32,128 bases of DNA, taken from the NCBI GenBank assembly GCA_029977865.1, contig JAPOKA010000031.1:1-32128 (forward strand), read 5' to 3'. Of the stretch, positions 31,249 to 32,128 are shown piece after piece; the stretch's first letter is position 1; each line of letters starts with the position of its first letter. A program made the translations under genes and the position numbers. The notes under the pieces are model-generated. The model was not told the DNA's origin. It did not search any database and was given only the letters and a program-made list of their open reading frames with translations. Origin of the DNA: a bacterium (lineage in GTDB: Bacteria > Planctomycetota > Phycisphaerae > Phycisphaerales > SM1A02).

Positions 31249-31869
31249 TCAGCCGCCGAGCGGGTTGTGGAAGTGCGTGTTCTGGATCGGCACGAGCACC
31301 TGAAGCACGTGCTGCAGCACTTCGGCCGGCGAGCCGATCGAGTCGATCTCGGAGACGATCGCGGGCGGGTAGAACTCGAGGACCGGCCGGGTCTCGCGGT
31401 CGTAGACCTCGAAGCGGCGGCGGATCACCTTCTCGTCTGCATCGTCGAGCCGGTTCTCCTTGAGGGCACGGCGCCGCATGCGGTGGGCCATGGCGTCCCG
31501 GTCCTTGCAGACGAGGTGGATGACCTTGAGCACCTCGAGGTGCGACTCCATCGCCTTGGCCTGCGGCACGTTTCGGGGGATGCCGTCGAGGATGAGGAGG
31601 TCGGCCTTGGGCTTGAAGAGGCTCAGGACCGTCTGGGCGTGGACGTTGTTCCGCCACATCTCGATGGTGAGTTCGTCCGGGACGAGCTCGCCCCGCGAGG
31701 AGTACTGCATCACCTGCTTGCCGAGATCGCTGTTGACATCGAGCGACCGGAAGACCTCGCCGCAGGCGAGATGGAAGAAGCCCGGGATGTGTCCGAGGAT
31801 CTTGCCCTGGGTGCCCTTGCCGACGCCGGGCATGCCAAAGAGAAGGACGGTCTTGAAGCGATCGGGCAT
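31249..31869 (-). CDS. Adenylate kinase-like nucleoside monophosphate kinase (short LID)
   Basis: A 206-aa P-loop kinase. Motifs: GMPGVGKGTQ (12-21), GELVPDELT (60-68), LDGIPRN (94-100) and, in the C-terminal half, RRRFEVYDRETRPVLEFY. The canonical STGDxxR after the P-loop is replaced here by ACGEVFRSL, and the LID is short (RALKENRLDDADEKVI), without the four-Cys zinc site or a long insert. It may therefore be a true AMP kinase with altered NMP-binding loop, or a kinase for another nucleotide. I leave the symbol blank for that reason. The start at 31869 is chosen because it begins MPDRFKTVLLFG; the frame continues upstream with unconvincing sequence. It stands alone and convergent with rhaM. 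Confidence 0.8.
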   Translation of the reverse strand: MPDRFKTVLLFGMPGVGKGTQGKILGHIPGFFHLACGEVFRSLDVNSDLGKQVMQYSSRGELVPDELTIEMWRNNVHAQTVLSLFKPKADLLILDGIPRNVPQAKAMESHLEVLKVIHLVCKDRDAMAHRMRRRALKENRLDDADEKVIRRRFEVYDRETRPVLEFYPPAIVSEIDSIGSPAEVLQHVLQVLVPIQNTHFHNPLGG

Positions 31870-32128
31870 CGCGAGAGATTCCGGGTGACTTGAAGGGCAG
31901 CCGCAGGGACGTTTCGAGAGATCGGCACGCCCTGCGGGGCGACCGCAGTATGCCCGCGAGGTCGCCCGACCGCCACGTCGGGCCCCCATGCGGTGGCCTC
32001 AGCCGTCGCTCGTTGCACCGGGCGTGCGACCGCTTGCGGCAACCGGGCTTCAGCGACGGCCCCCGCGCCCGGACGCCGCGGCCGAAGCAGTCGCTGGTGG
32101 GGCACCGGACCCGCGGCCCCGACAACCC
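31870..32128. other. 259-bp right edge without a supported gene
   Basis: It lies upstream of the adenylate kinase-like gene and must hold its promoter, but no clear -35/-10 pair is seen. On the minus strand one frame ends with TCA at 32050-32052 (stop TGA) after a Gly/Ala/Arg-rich stretch, which could be the last 25 codons of a gene beyond the edge. The evidence is too thin to call. Confidence 0.4.

Noticed and set aside
31870-32128. Possible structured RNA or tRNA at the right edge
   Set aside because: I looked for a cloverleaf with GGTTCRA T-loop and for terminator-like hairpins and found none that hold up.

Overview
The window looks like a chromosomal segment of a high-GC planctomycete, most probably of the Phycisphaerales type. 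Four protein-level features point this way. A PSCyt1/DUF1549/DUF1553 cytochrome sits next to a DUF1501 protein. Two secreted proteins end in dockerin-like calcium-loop modules. One protein ends in a PAPG-hydrophobic-RRRR variant of the PEP-CTERM sorting signal. Two DUF1080 (3-keto-disaccharide hydrolase) genes lie in tandem. I found no tRNA, rRNA, CRISPR array, transposase or integrase, and base composition looks uniform by eye.

Layout. 1-3136: the 3' part of a multi-pass membrane protein gene, a Tat-exported metallophosphoesterase, and a convergent M29 aminopeptidase. 3243-10166: the most unusual locus. A secreted protein with four PepSY-like repeats and a dockerin tail is transcribed divergently, across 72 bp, from a four-gene operon. 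That operon encodes an ECF sigma factor, a 215-aa helical plus beta-sandwich protein, a TPR-CHAT caspase-like protease and a secreted subtilase with a dockerin tail. All three junctions in it are 4-nt start/stop overlaps (ATGA, GTGA, GTGA). I infer a proteolytic signalling or effector module.

10242-17901: two tandem DUF1080 genes, a divergent SAM methyltransferase, and the planctomycete PSCyt1-DUF1549-DUF1553 / DUF1501 pair, which probably acts in polymer or glycan use in the periplasm. 18109-22620: a sulfotransferase-like protein, a rhodanese-cysteine desulfurase fusion (convergent), and an acyl-CoA synthetase. 22730-25760: a one-pass membrane protein of unknown function, divergent from the PAPG-CTERM surface protein; the only gene-free stretch above 300 bp lies between them.

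25876-31217: a compact L-rhamnose catabolic operon. RhaM mutarotase supplies the correct anomer, RhaI isomerises rhamnose to rhamnulose, RhaB phosphorylates it, and a bifunctional aldolase/short-chain dehydrogenase cleaves rhamnulose-1-phosphate and can oxidise the lactaldehyde. The window closes with a convergent adenylate kinase-like gene and 259 bp with no convincing gene.

Starts were chosen from overlaps, Shine-Dalgarno matches and family length. All functional calls come from motif reading; no database search was run.
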